DNA of 64,000 nt from an uncultured Prevotella sp. GTDB taxonomy: Bacteria > Bacteroidota > Bacteroidia > Bacteroidales > Bacteroidaceae. The stretch spans positions 1 through 64,000 of the forward strand of contig CAAGSA010000037.1 in NCBI GenBank assembly GCA_900772835.1, written 5' to 3'. A model generated the notes under the pieces. It saw nothing but the letters and a program-made list of their open reading frames with translations. It had not been told where the DNA came from and did not search any database. A program made the position numbers and the translations under genes. Shown piece by piece: positions 53,792-62,660 of the stretch (position 1 is its first letter; the number at the start of each line of letters is the position of its first letter).

Positions 53792-55135
53792 ATGACACAA
53801 GAGGCTTTAAACCAGATATGGCAGGCAATGAAAAACGGCGACCCCATGGCAGAAATGCTGCTGGGGGTGATGGCTCTTGAGGGGGATATCATCAAGCAGG
53901 ATATGACCTTTGCCGTCGACTGCCTGCGCAGGCAGGCTTCCTACAATCTGCTCTGGGCACAAGAGATAATGCAGTATCTGCAGAACAATTCGCAGAATAC
54001 GGCAATGAACTGCAGAGTGACCCGCTGCCTGCCCATGTCGCAGCCGGCATTGCAGCAGCTTGCCGACTACGGCAACAAAACCGCAAACATATATGCCTAC
54101 ACCATAGTGGGACTGCTCATGTATCGGGGCGAAATCGTGCCAAAGGCAGAGCAGAACGCCATGGCATTCCTGCAGGCAGCCGCCAAGGGGAAATGCGTAT
54201 GGGCGCAGGAGCTGTTGCGCGACATCGAGGAGAACCGCCAGGCTCCGGTCACGGATTTCAGCAAGGCAGGCAGCAGCCAATCCACCGGCAGTACAGCCCC
54301 ACAGCAGCCGTCGGCGCCAGCTGCGCCCGGCACGGACAACGACTATATGGGCGAGCTGGAAGGAATGATAGGCTTGGGGAGAGTGAAGCAGGAAGTGGCG
54401 TCGCTCAGAAACTTTGTCATCGTGCAGAAGCAGCGCGAGCAGAACGGGCTGAAAGGGATAAAGGTGTCATACCACTGCGTCTTTTCCGGCAGTCCGGGTA
54501 CGGGCAAAACCACAGTGGCGCGCATCGTGGCAGGCATATACAAGGATCTGGGCATTCTGAAGAAAGGGCATCTGGTGGAAGTGCAGCGCTCCGACCTCGT
54601 GGCAGAATATGTGGGACAGACAGCCACCAAGACAAATGCCAAAATCGACGAGGCGCTCGACGGAGTGCTGTTCATCGACGAGGCATACACCCTGGCAGAA
54701 GGCGGACAGGGGGATTTCGGACAGGAGGCAATCAACACCTTGCTCAAACGGATGGAAGACGACCGCGACCGCCTTGTGGTAATCCTTGCAGGCTACAGCA
54801 ACGAGATAAAGAAGTTCATCGACTCCAATCCCGGACTCGAATCGCGCTTCAACCGGTATATCCATTTTGACGACTACACCCGGGAGGAACTGCTCAACAT
54901 CTTCGTGTTCAATCTGAACAAGGCACAATACACCATCACCAGAGATGCATACCACCGGGTGGAACAGCTTGTGGCAGCCGCGGTGGAACACAAGAACGAG
55001 AGATTCGGCAACGCGCGGTTCATACGCAACCTCTTCGAAAAGATAATACAGCGGCAGTCTGACCGGCTGGCACGCATCCCGGCCCCAACCCGGGAACAGC
55101 TAAGCGCCATAACAGCAGAAGACATAAATATATGA
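53792..55135 (+). CDS. CbbX/SpoVK-type AAA+ ATPase with N-terminal Sel1-like repeats
   Basis: A 447-residue protein. Residues about 1-145 hold Sel1/TPR-like helical repeats (DPMAEMLLGVMALEGD; AYTIVGLLMYRGEIVPKAEQ), then a Ser/Gln/Pro linker (150-183) and a single AAA+ domain. Walker A GSPGTGKT is at 233-240, Walker B VLFIDEAYT with D296-E297, and a SRFNRYI sensor/arginine region follows near 355. CbbX-type ATPases remodel protein complexes (Rubisco activase CbbX, SpoVK, EccA of ESX systems). The repeats probably select the client. It is the first gene of the seven-gene operon and overlaps the metallopeptidase-like gene by the ATGA sequence, which suggests translational coupling and a chaperone-protease pair. 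Confidence 0.85.
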   Translation: MTQEALNQIWQAMKNGDPMAEMLLGVMALEGDIIKQDMTFAVDCLRRQASYNLLWAQEIMQYLQNNSQNTAMNCRVTRCLPMSQPALQQLADYGNKTANIYAYTIVGLLMYRGEIVPKAEQNAMAFLQAAAKGKCVWAQELLRDIEENRQAPVTDFSKAGSSQSTGSTAPQQPSAPAAPGTDNDYMGELEGMIGLGRVKQEVASLRNFVIVQKQREQNGLKGIKVSYHCVFSGSPGTGKTTVARIVAGIYKDLGILKKGHLVEVQRSDLVAEYVGQTATKTNAKIDEALDGVLFIDEAYTLAEGGQGDFGQEAINTLLKRMEDDRDRLVVILAGYSNEIKKFIDSNPGLESRFNRYIHFDDYTREELLNIFVFNLNKAQYTITRDAYHRVEQLVAAAVEHKNERFGNARFIRNLFEKIIQRQSDRLARIPAPTREQLSAITAEDINI

Positions 55136-55791
55136 ATACTATGAACAATGATTTTATAAACAGAATTTCGGCAAAGCGCTTCCCCATATTCGAACTCTTC
55201 AAGTACGGCGTGACAGAGCAGGACTGCATAAACGAGATAAAGGCGGCATGCGCATTCTTCGGGATGCCGATGCCGGCATCGATTGACAACCTCACGTATC
55301 TGCCGTACGGGCAGACCATGTTCGTAAACAGAAATCGGGAGTCGTTCGCCGACGACATCCTGTGTTATGACCTTGCAGAATTGAAGCGGCTCGGAGTGAC
55401 GGGCAAGCATGCCTTCACGCTGATCATGACGCACGAAAACGCGCACCGCCTGATGCAGAACACACCGATAGAGGGTGTGAACAACGGACAGTGGGAGCAG
55501 GAGCTGATAGCCGACTTCTTCATGGGCGTGCGTGCCGGAATAGAAGGAATACCCCATTCCGCACTGGATGCCGTCAGGAGCGGACTGAAAGACACTCCGG
55601 GCGCAAAGACCCACCCCACGGGAAAGCTGCGCAGCGACATCATCTCCTACGGATACACATGGGTGGGGAATATGGATCTCATCCATCACAAAAAGCGCAC
55701 AATGCAGGAATACTACAACATATTCATGGAATGGCTGCAGAAGCATAAAGGTGAAATAAGACAGGCACAGGTGCCGTTTTACGGATATTGA
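55132..55791 (+). CDS. HExxH metallopeptidase-like protein
   Basis: A 219-residue soluble protein with zinc-binding motif H101-E-N-A-H105 (TLIMTHENAHRLMQ), followed 16-20 residues later by QWEQELIADFFMG, whose E124 or D128 can serve as the third ligand in a gluzincin-like arrangement. I do not recognise a named family. It has no signal peptide, so it acts in the cytoplasm. The start at 55132 overlaps the stop of the AAA+ gene; a second ATG is at 55141. The tight coupling suggests that the ATPase delivers or unfolds substrates for it, for example the dynamin-like proteins encoded downstream. Confidence 0.7.
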   Translation: MNTMNNDFINRISAKRFPIFELFKYGVTEQDCINEIKAACAFFGMPMPASIDNLTYLPYGQTMFVNRNRESFADDILCYDLAELKRLGVTGKHAFTLIMTHENAHRLMQNTPIEGVNNGQWEQELIADFFMGVRAGIEGIPHSALDAVRSGLKDTPGAKTHPTGKLRSDIISYGYTWVGNMDLIHHKKRTMQEYYNIFMEWLQKHKGEIRQAQVPFYGY

Positions 55792-55850
55792 GATAAAATA
55801 TCCACATATATATACATCCACATAAAAAGTACATTTTAAATCCAACGGAT

Positions 55851-57491
55851 ATGAACGAATTGATCAATTTTCAGAAGAAGGCTGACGGGATTGCCGATTT
55901 CGTCAAGTCGTCAAGCTATTTCAGTGAGACCCAGAAAGATGAGATAGAAAAGAAAGTGGCACAATTTGCCGATGACCTTCACACGATGGAATATATAAAG
56001 GTTCCGTTTGTGGGATTCTTCAATGCCGGCAAATCATCACTGCTCAACATCTTCACGCAGAAACCGGAGATGCTGCCAATCAACATAGTGCCGGAAACCG
56101 CTGTGGCATACGAAATATATTATGGCGAGACAGAATGTGCATGCCTCTATCGCAATGATGTAAAAATAGACACAAAGCCGCTGGCCGACATCAGGCAGCT
56201 CGACACCATGCCCGGAGACATAGTGAAAGTGTTCTGCAAGAGCGATACCGTCAAGGAATATCAGGAGAAAGGAATCATCCTGGTGGACATGCCCGGTCTG
56301 GGGTCCGGAATAGAACGCCACGATGCTGCCATCTTCAACTATATAAAGTCGGGCACAGCTTTCGTGCTTGTTGTAGACATAGAGCAGGGCATGCTCCGCA
56401 AGAGCACGCTCGCCTTCACGGAGGAACTCAGTCGTTACGGAATGATGCCGGCAGTGATGGTTTCGAAAATAGACCAGAAACCGGAGCAGGAGATAAAAAA
56501 TGTGGTGGAATACATCACATACCAGATAAAGCGCTACAATAACAACCAAGAGCCGTACGTATCGACCGTGTGTGCGGTGAACAACAACATAAAGGGTCTG
56601 ACCGACTATCTCCACACGCTGAATGCAGAGGAGCTTATCGCCCGGAGAATCAATAAGAAGCTGGAGTATATTGCTGCATCAGCCATCGAATGCCTTGACG
56701 TGAAGATACAGCTCCGCAAGCAGGATATTGAAGACGTGGAAGGGAAACTGAAAAAGCTGGAGGAAGAAATAGCCAATGTCAAGGCAGAACTGCCGGCAGA
56801 CGGCATTAAGGTGGATACCCCGGAGGAATCCACACAAGACATCCTTGACAATGTCAAGACTGCGCTTTCAGCAAAGGCAGAAGACATAGCACAGATGATA
56901 ATCGACAAAAGCGAAACGGAAGAGATAAAGGCGGTTATAACGAGTGTGGTCAGAGCCGAAATTATCGCTTCTCTGAAAGAAGAGAGCGAACAGTATTCGA
57001 CCGCTATCGGTAGCGTCGTGCAGGAGTCGGTGAAGAAGATAGCGGAAATCGAAGTGACGGCAGACTTCATGGACGGATTCAATGATATATACAATTTAGT
57101 ATATAGCTACATCGATGGACTTCTTGACAACGGACATGTATGGGGCAAGATAGCCAAAGTGATACTGCCGTTCCTGCCTAATCTCATAAACTATCTCTTC
57201 GGCAAGAGCGATGAAGAAATCCTCGGCGAGGTGAAGAACAAGATAATTTCAATCGGCGCAACTCAGCTGGCGGAAGGACTGCGGCCTACGCTGCTCAATA
57301 TGACACTGGAAAACCAGAAGAGGATTAAGGAAAAGATACATGAAGAAATCGTTGCCAAGATGGAGAAGGTGAAGGATGGTCTGCGTGAGAAAATCTCAGA
57401 TGCAGGCAAATCAAAAGAAGTGGTTGAGAATGAACTTGCCGCTCTGAACGGAGCGGTGGAAGAGCTCAAGGCAATGGTTGCCGATGAATAA
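55851..57491 (+). CDS. Dynamin-like GTPase 1
   Basis: A 546-residue dynamin-superfamily GTPase. G1 GFFNAGKSS (55-63), G2 Thr in PETAVAYE (T83), G3 DMPG (146-149), G4-like VSKID (204-208). The helical part contains a strong coiled coil (about 285-315, RKQDIEDVEGKLKKLEEE) and a hydrophobic stretch at about 432-450 (GKIAKVILPFLPNLINYLF) fit for a membrane-inserting paddle. A long charged helix ends the protein. Bacterial dynamin-like proteins bind membranes and act in pairs or oligomers on GTP hydrolysis. It is the first of three consecutive, clearly different dynamin-like genes. Confidence 0.88.
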   Translation: MNELINFQKKADGIADFVKSSSYFSETQKDEIEKKVAQFADDLHTMEYIKVPFVGFFNAGKSSLLNIFTQKPEMLPINIVPETAVAYEIYYGETECACLYRNDVKIDTKPLADIRQLDTMPGDIVKVFCKSDTVKEYQEKGIILVDMPGLGSGIERHDAAIFNYIKSGTAFVLVVDIEQGMLRKSTLAFTEELSRYGMMPAVMVSKIDQKPEQEIKNVVEYITYQIKRYNNNQEPYVSTVCAVNNNIKGLTDYLHTLNAEELIARRINKKLEYIAASAIECLDVKIQLRKQDIEDVEGKLKKLEEEIANVKAELPADGIKVDTPEESTQDILDNVKTALSAKAEDIAQMIIDKSETEEIKAVITSVVRAEIIASLKEESEQYSTAIGSVVQESVKKIAEIEVTADFMDGFNDIYNLVYSYIDGLLDNGHVWGKIAKVILPFLPNLINYLFGKSDEEILGEVKNKIISIGATQLAEGLRPTLLNMTLENQKRIKEKIHEEIVAKMEKVKDGLREKISDAGKSKEVVENELAALNGAVEELKAMVADE

Positions 57492-57508
57492 CGATTAATA
57501 CACGGTCG

Positions 57509-57540
57509 GGAATATGGAACATATGTATGTACCATATTCC
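57509..57540 (+). promoter_or_regulatory. Stem-loop in the gap between dynamin-like genes 1 and 2
   Basis: GGAATATGG (57509-57517) pairs perfectly with 57532-57540 around a 14-nt loop. No T-run follows, so rather than a terminator it may be an RNA processing or stability stem that sets relative expression of the downstream genes. Confidence 0.4.
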
Positions 57541-57566
57541 TGGCCTTGCCAATAATGAATTGAACT

Positions 57567-59633
57567 ATGCCTGAACTTAAAATAAGCCCGTATACGAATC
57601 CGGAGAATGTAATGGATCTGATGGCAAAGATATGCTCGGCACAGTCCGAAGCCGATTTGGGCATATTCTATGACCACTTGAACAAAGCATTCGACAAGCC
57701 GATAAGAGTTACCGGTATCTCTCTGCGTGATTTTCTCAGGACAAACAGATACAGCCTGTTCGAAAAAGACTTCTTGTATCTGTTGAACAGGTTATGCAAG
57801 GAAATTGCCATGTCCATATCCGAACATCAGAACACGTTCCACACACAGGTCGTTGTGGCAGGAGGCTTCAGTGCCGGAAAGTCATCATTCCTCAATATGC
57901 TGACAAACTGTTCCGATCTGTTGCCTACGGGAGTAGAGCCGGTGTCTGTCGTGAAGACATACCTGTACTGTTCGAGGGCGCACCAGCAGGTCAGGGTGAA
58001 AGGCGTAAACCTGAAAAACATTCTCGTGAATCTCCCCACCGGAGTGTTGGAGGCTATCCAGCACGGGGAAGAGTCGAATGTGTATCTCGCATCGGTATTG
58101 GAAAAGCTGTTCGTTGAGATACCGTCTGAAAATCTTGACGGACTTGTTTTCATCGACACTCCGGGATATAACAATAGCGACAAGGTAAATTCCTTCAGCG
58201 GCAAAAGCGATAAGGAAGTGGCAGCGGAAGCACTGGGAGAAGGCAATGTGCTATTCTGGATTATCGACAGTAATAATGGGACTATTACGAAAGATGATAT
58301 AGACGTTATCAAAAGATTCAAAGGCAAAAAGCTCATAATCTTCAACAAAGCCGACAATGTGGGCATAGATGTTTCAAAGGATAATGTTGATGCAGCAGCA
58401 CGTTTGGTGGCCAAGGAAATGAATGCCGACGATGTAATCGACATCATAGCCTACTCGGTATTGGACAAAAAAATATATTATTCAAAGAAAAAGAGAAAAA
58501 AGCTTGACAGCATAATAAAGGCTGTGAGATGTTCTGGCTGCGGAACCACAAAATTATGTATGCTCACTGATACTGTTGAAAAACTGTTCGACAGGGAATT
58601 GGAAGCCTGCCGTGCGGATATAGAAAGCATAAAGGGGAAATACATAGGCATAGTTGAAAAAAAGGAGGAATTGTATAAGACTTTCCTGCAAGCCAAAAAA
58701 GACAAGGAGGACTTGATGCTGGCGCTGGAACAAGTTCTGATTGATAATTACAACGGTATGGCAGATACTGTTGACAAGTATGAGTATTGTTCGGATGAAT
58801 TAAAAAAAACATTTGCCAATTTATATGACGGTGTCGTGTCGTATTATAATAATTGCAGCTATTTCAACAAGTCTAAAAATCTTTTGAATGTAATAAATAA
58901 TGCTGGGGATTCATCCAGGTATGTCTCTGCGAAATACAATGGAATAAATAAATACTGTCCGTATTCCGAAGATTTCAGGGAAAAGCTGATAAAGTATGTG
59001 GAGAAGAGCGAGGATGATGCTATCAGGTTCAGGCAGGATGTTTATGATAGGGTCTGCGAACTGTGCAAGAAAGAACTGGAAAGGAAACAGAATAAGGAAA
59101 GAGCCATCAATGCCATATCCGAATATAAGACCATATTTATGGCGGAACTGAAAAGCGGCATAAACGACTACAGGGCACATGTGAAAGCCGCAGATACGAA
59201 GAATGGAAATGATTCGGGCATGAACATATTCGAGAGCATACTCAATGATGACTACAAGGCTTTCCTGCACTGTTTTGAAAAAGGCGTCAACACATCGCTG
59301 TGCAACACCGATGGCTATTCGCCTCTAACCCTGGCCGCCTCTATGGGCAACAACCAGATGGTGAAATTCATGCTCGCAAACGGCTTTGATGCCGAAGCGT
59401 ATGACGGGAGAGGGTATAACGTGCTGCAGACTGCCGTTGAATGCCAGTATAAGGATATATGTGAAATAGTTCTCGAATACTCCAAGTCTGCGCTGTTCAC
59501 ACAAACCAGATCCGGCGAATCCGTGGAATGCCTTGCCGGCAGGAACAAGGAAAAATTCTACGAATGGATAAAGGAAAAAATCAATGAGACCGGTATGAAT
59601 GAAGACGATGCGGATGATGATATTATCATCTGA
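57567..59633 (+). CDS. Dynamin-like GTPase 2 with C-terminal ankyrin repeats
   Basis: A 688-residue protein. G1 GGFSAGKSS (99-107), G3 DTPG (197-200), G4 NKAD (260-263). A Lys-rich insert (KKIYYSKKKRKK) and a helical stalk with coiled coil (about 340-550) follow. From about 553 there are ankyrin-like repeats (DGYSPLTLAASMGNNQMVKF; DGRGYNVLQTAVECQYKDI), and the tail is very acidic. The fusion of a dynamin-like GTPase to ankyrin repeats suggests a built-in protein-recognition arm, perhaps for a trigger or a partner. The coding sequence is visibly richer in A and T than the ftsH-cdsA genes, which hints at horizontal origin. Confidence 0.85.
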   Translation: MPELKISPYTNPENVMDLMAKICSAQSEADLGIFYDHLNKAFDKPIRVTGISLRDFLRTNRYSLFEKDFLYLLNRLCKEIAMSISEHQNTFHTQVVVAGGFSAGKSSFLNMLTNCSDLLPTGVEPVSVVKTYLYCSRAHQQVRVKGVNLKNILVNLPTGVLEAIQHGEESNVYLASVLEKLFVEIPSENLDGLVFIDTPGYNNSDKVNSFSGKSDKEVAAEALGEGNVLFWIIDSNNGTITKDDIDVIKRFKGKKLIIFNKADNVGIDVSKDNVDAAARLVAKEMNADDVIDIIAYSVLDKKIYYSKKKRKKLDSIIKAVRCSGCGTTKLCMLTDTVEKLFDRELEACRADIESIKGKYIGIVEKKEELYKTFLQAKKDKEDLMLALEQVLIDNYNGMADTVDKYEYCSDELKKTFANLYDGVVSYYNNCSYFNKSKNLLNVINNAGDSSRYVSAKYNGINKYCPYSEDFREKLIKYVEKSEDDAIRFRQDVYDRVCELCKKELERKQNKERAINAISEYKTIFMAELKSGINDYRAHVKAADTKNGNDSGMNIFESILNDDYKAFLHCFEKGVNTSLCNTDGYSPLTLAASMGNNQMVKFMLANGFDAEAYDGRGYNVLQTAVECQYKDICEIVLEYSKSALFTQTRSGESVECLAGRNKEKFYEWIKEKINETGMNEDDADDDIII

Positions 59634-59674
59634 CAGTTTTCACAGATAACCCCATTCAATAAAAAAAGGAAAAT

Positions 59675-61939
59675 ATGAATAAAGAAGAACTGAAATCAAT
59701 AATAGACAAAACGGAAGAGCGCCTTAATGAACTTAAGGCAATCGACTATGACTTTCTTAAAGACAGGCTGTTCGCTCTTGACGGTCTGTTCAACGAATTC
59801 AAGAAAAATGGAGAAGCACTGCTGGAAGAAAGTGATATTCTCCAGATAGGTATTGTGGGACAGGTGAACACTGGAAAGTCGTCGTTTCTGAACTCCTTGT
59901 TCTTCAACGGCGAAGATGTGCTGCCCAAAGCCTCGACCCCTATGACGGCAGGTCTTACGATTCTGGAATATTCTGAAAGGAACACTTTTGAGGTAGAATA
60001 CTTCAACGAGACGGACTGGGACGTTTTCGTAAAACAAAACAAGGAATACGAAAGGATTGAAGAGGAAATAAAGAACAATCCGCAGAACAAGGATGTTCCA
60101 AAGAGCATCATCGAGACGGAAGTGAAACGCAATACATCGGCGATTATACAGTCGGCACACGAAATGGTTTCTTCCTGCAAGTCGGCTGCAATAAGAAAGA
60201 TAGGCAAGAAAAACGATGTGCAGGAATTCAGTGACATAATCGACCTCAAAACCGTACTGAATCAGTATGTGGGAGCAAACGGCGAATATACACCGGTAGT
60301 GAAAAGCCTTTTCATAAAGATGAACGACGAGCGGTTGAAAGGGCTCCGCATTGTTGATACCCCGGGAGTAAACGACCCGGTCGTTTCGCGCGAGAACCGC
60401 ACACGAATGTTCCTTCACACATGCCATGGAGTGTTCCTGCTCAGTTCCTCTTCCGCCTTCTTGAGCAGTTGTGACGTGAACTTCCTCAACTCGAGAATCG
60501 GTGCGTCGGGCATCAGTACTGTGATTCTGGTAGCAAGCAAATTCGATTCCGTGCTGCAGAATATCGGTGCCGACTATATGATGAAGAACAAGCCTGTGCC
60601 GCCACTCGACACAATAAAGAAAGAACAGATACAAAGGTTCAAGCACAGGCTGAATGAAATATCATCCACCATCGCTCCGGAAATCAGAGACAGGATAAAG
60701 CTGACAATGTCTGCAGGCATCGCTTACTCTATAGTTCAGAAAAAAGAAAGCCAGTGGGATCCTCTCGAGAGGCAGGTGGTGGCGCAGATGCAGCGCTTCT
60801 TCCCGGCTGAATTTGCCGAAGACAGGATGAAAGATTCTTTCTTGGGGCTTGCAAACATGGAGAACATAAAGAATGCGTGCATCGACATGTTCTTCATGCA
60901 GAACAAGGAGGCTATCGTGGAAGAGAAAATCAAACGCTTCTTCGAAAATCGCCAGACGGAGATTCATGAAGAAATATCCAAGACCTTGGAGATACTCAAA
61001 GGGCGCAAGGAGCAGCTGGACTCTACAACCATAGGAGGGATAAAGAAACAAAAGGAAATGCAGGAAAGACTGTTCAACTCCTTGAAGCGCGAATTTGAAT
61101 TATATCTCGGAAAATTTAAGGTGAATCTTCAGGAAAATACACGGGGAGAGATTGCCAACAGGATACAGTTCAGATACATAAGATATATTCCGACTGAAAC
61201 GACAGAAGGCGTCGTGAGGTGCAAAGGCAAGTTGTGGGGCCACAACAGGGAGAAAGTGTCATACCAGCAGGTGAACACATTCTCACTGCAGGACCAATTC
61301 GAAAAGGCCGTGGCGGAATACGCGAACGAATGGAACAAGGAATGGAAGAACTTGTTTAAACAGGAGAATGAAGCTCTGCTGAAGGCTTTGCTCGACTGCA
61401 TCCATCTGGCAGACAAGGAGACCATGTCGCTGACATTCGACGATGTGTACTACAGAGACCTCATCGACCGTGCGTTGAACTACGAGCTGAAGACCTATAA
61501 GGAGCTGAAGATACGGAAGATAATCGATGAATACCAAGAGGCAGGAAGAAAAAAGGCACTGCAAAGCCAGTATGTTCCTGACGGGACAGACGAGCTGAAG
61601 GAATCACAGCTGTCGCAGCATTTCGCGTCTCAACTGAACAATCATAACAACAGCGTAAGAGAAGCTTTCTATAATCTTTCGCAGGGTGTTGTGCATGATG
61701 TGAAGATAAAAGTGAACGAAAACCTGAAAGGCTGCATTGACGAAGAGACCGGTGCTCAATACCCAGGCATAATAAGTGTCATAGACAAAATGCAGACGGA
61801 CTTTGTGGCAAAGATAAAGGACGAAGCCGACAAATATCTCAGCAATCTTGAAGCTGAAATAAATGATCAGAACGAAAACCTGAAAAAGATTGAAAAGATT
61901 ATCGGCTATTATGAAGAACTTAAAGAAATATACAGATAA
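59675..61939 (+). CDS. Dynamin-like GTPase 3
   Basis: A 754-residue dynamin-superfamily GTPase. G1 GQVNTGKSS (62-70), switch I Thr in STPMTAG (T88 or T91), G3 DTPG (228-231), G4-like ASKFD (287-291). Between G2 and G3 it carries an insert of about 100 charged residues not present in the other two. A long helical stalk follows (about 390-754), with coiled-coil segments near 425-470 and at the C-terminus (NLEAEINDQNENLKKIEKII). No long hydrophobic segment is obvious, so membrane contact may be indirect or through the downstream hairpin protein. Its stop codon overlaps the next start (TAATG). Confidence 0.88.
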   Translation: MNKEELKSIIDKTEERLNELKAIDYDFLKDRLFALDGLFNEFKKNGEALLEESDILQIGIVGQVNTGKSSFLNSLFFNGEDVLPKASTPMTAGLTILEYSERNTFEVEYFNETDWDVFVKQNKEYERIEEEIKNNPQNKDVPKSIIETEVKRNTSAIIQSAHEMVSSCKSAAIRKIGKKNDVQEFSDIIDLKTVLNQYVGANGEYTPVVKSLFIKMNDERLKGLRIVDTPGVNDPVVSRENRTRMFLHTCHGVFLLSSSSAFLSSCDVNFLNSRIGASGISTVILVASKFDSVLQNIGADYMMKNKPVPPLDTIKKEQIQRFKHRLNEISSTIAPEIRDRIKLTMSAGIAYSIVQKKESQWDPLERQVVAQMQRFFPAEFAEDRMKDSFLGLANMENIKNACIDMFFMQNKEAIVEEKIKRFFENRQTEIHEEISKTLEILKGRKEQLDSTTIGGIKKQKEMQERLFNSLKREFELYLGKFKVNLQENTRGEIANRIQFRYIRYIPTETTEGVVRCKGKLWGHNREKVSYQQVNTFSLQDQFEKAVAEYANEWNKEWKNLFKQENEALLKALLDCIHLADKETMSLTFDDVYYRDLIDRALNYELKTYKELKIRKIIDEYQEAGRKKALQSQYVPDGTDELKESQLSQHFASQLNNHNNSVREAFYNLSQGVVHDVKIKVNENLKGCIDEETGAQYPGIISVIDKMQTDFVAKIKDEADKYLSNLEAEINDQNENLKKIEKIIGYYEELKEIYR

Positions 61940-62619
61940 TGATTATGGAAGAGATTATTAAGAATGCGAACGACGCAATCATTGAAAAGCGGGACAGACT
62001 GAAGGAAAAGGCTGAAAGATATTTTGCCGTTATCCAGGTGCCGAACTCTGTATCGGACATAAAGCAGCGAAAGGCTAAAAGCACTCCTCCCATATCTAAA
62101 ATCCTTTACGGACTGGCAGGAGCAATGGTGGCTGGCACCTGCACTGATTTGATTGAAGGAACGGCTTGTAAAATAGGAACTCTTATACTTGCTGGCTGTA
62201 GCGTATTGGGCGGATACAGGATTGCCAGGAACATTAAAAAATCCGCATCTATAAATGCTGCTCCCCGAAATAGTCTGTATGCAGTCAAGAGCGAACTTAC
62301 GCAGAAAGTCATTGATGCTGTGAAGAAAACCGGCGACGAATGGATTGAGTTCATCACGCCAAGGCAGAAAGAAATTCTACAGGCAATAGAAAACGCTGAC
62401 TGTCAGAAAGAAAGGAAGATGGGGCTCAAAGACAAAGTTTGTCTGTATGAGATACTGGACATCAAGGTACTTTCTCTCACGCAGATGATTGACTCCGTAA
62501 ATGATATCAGCGGATTCAATGCGGCGTTGTCTGAATGCAGGAAACTGTTGCTCTCCGCAATTGACAAAACGGCAAGCGTACAAATGCAAAAGTATGGTTC
62601 ATTGCTCGCAAACGATTGA
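61939..62619 (+). CDS. Small membrane-hairpin protein of the dynamin operon
   Basis: A 226-residue protein: charged helix (1-48), two adjacent hydrophobic segments (about 53-68, ISKILYGLAGAMVAG, and 76-93, TLILAGCSVLGGYRIA) that form a likely hairpin in the inner membrane, and a soluble helical C-terminus (about 100-226). Its ATG overlaps the stop of dynamin-like gene 3 by one base; an ATG at 61945 is also possible. I know no family for it. Position suggests a membrane anchor or effector partner for the dynamin-like proteins. Confidence 0.65.
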   Translation: MIMEEIIKNANDAIIEKRDRLKEKAERYFAVIQVPNSVSDIKQRKAKSTPPISKILYGLAGAMVAGTCTDLIEGTACKIGTLILAGCSVLGGYRIARNIKKSASINAAPRNSLYAVKSELTQKVIDAVKKTGDEWIEFITPRQKEILQAIENADCQKERKMGLKDKVCLYEILDIKVLSLTQMIDSVNDISGFNAALSECRKLLLSAIDKTASVQMQKYGSLLAND

Positions 62620-62660
62620 CAGTTGCGCAAGGAACAATCATTTTACAGAGGTATCGGAAG

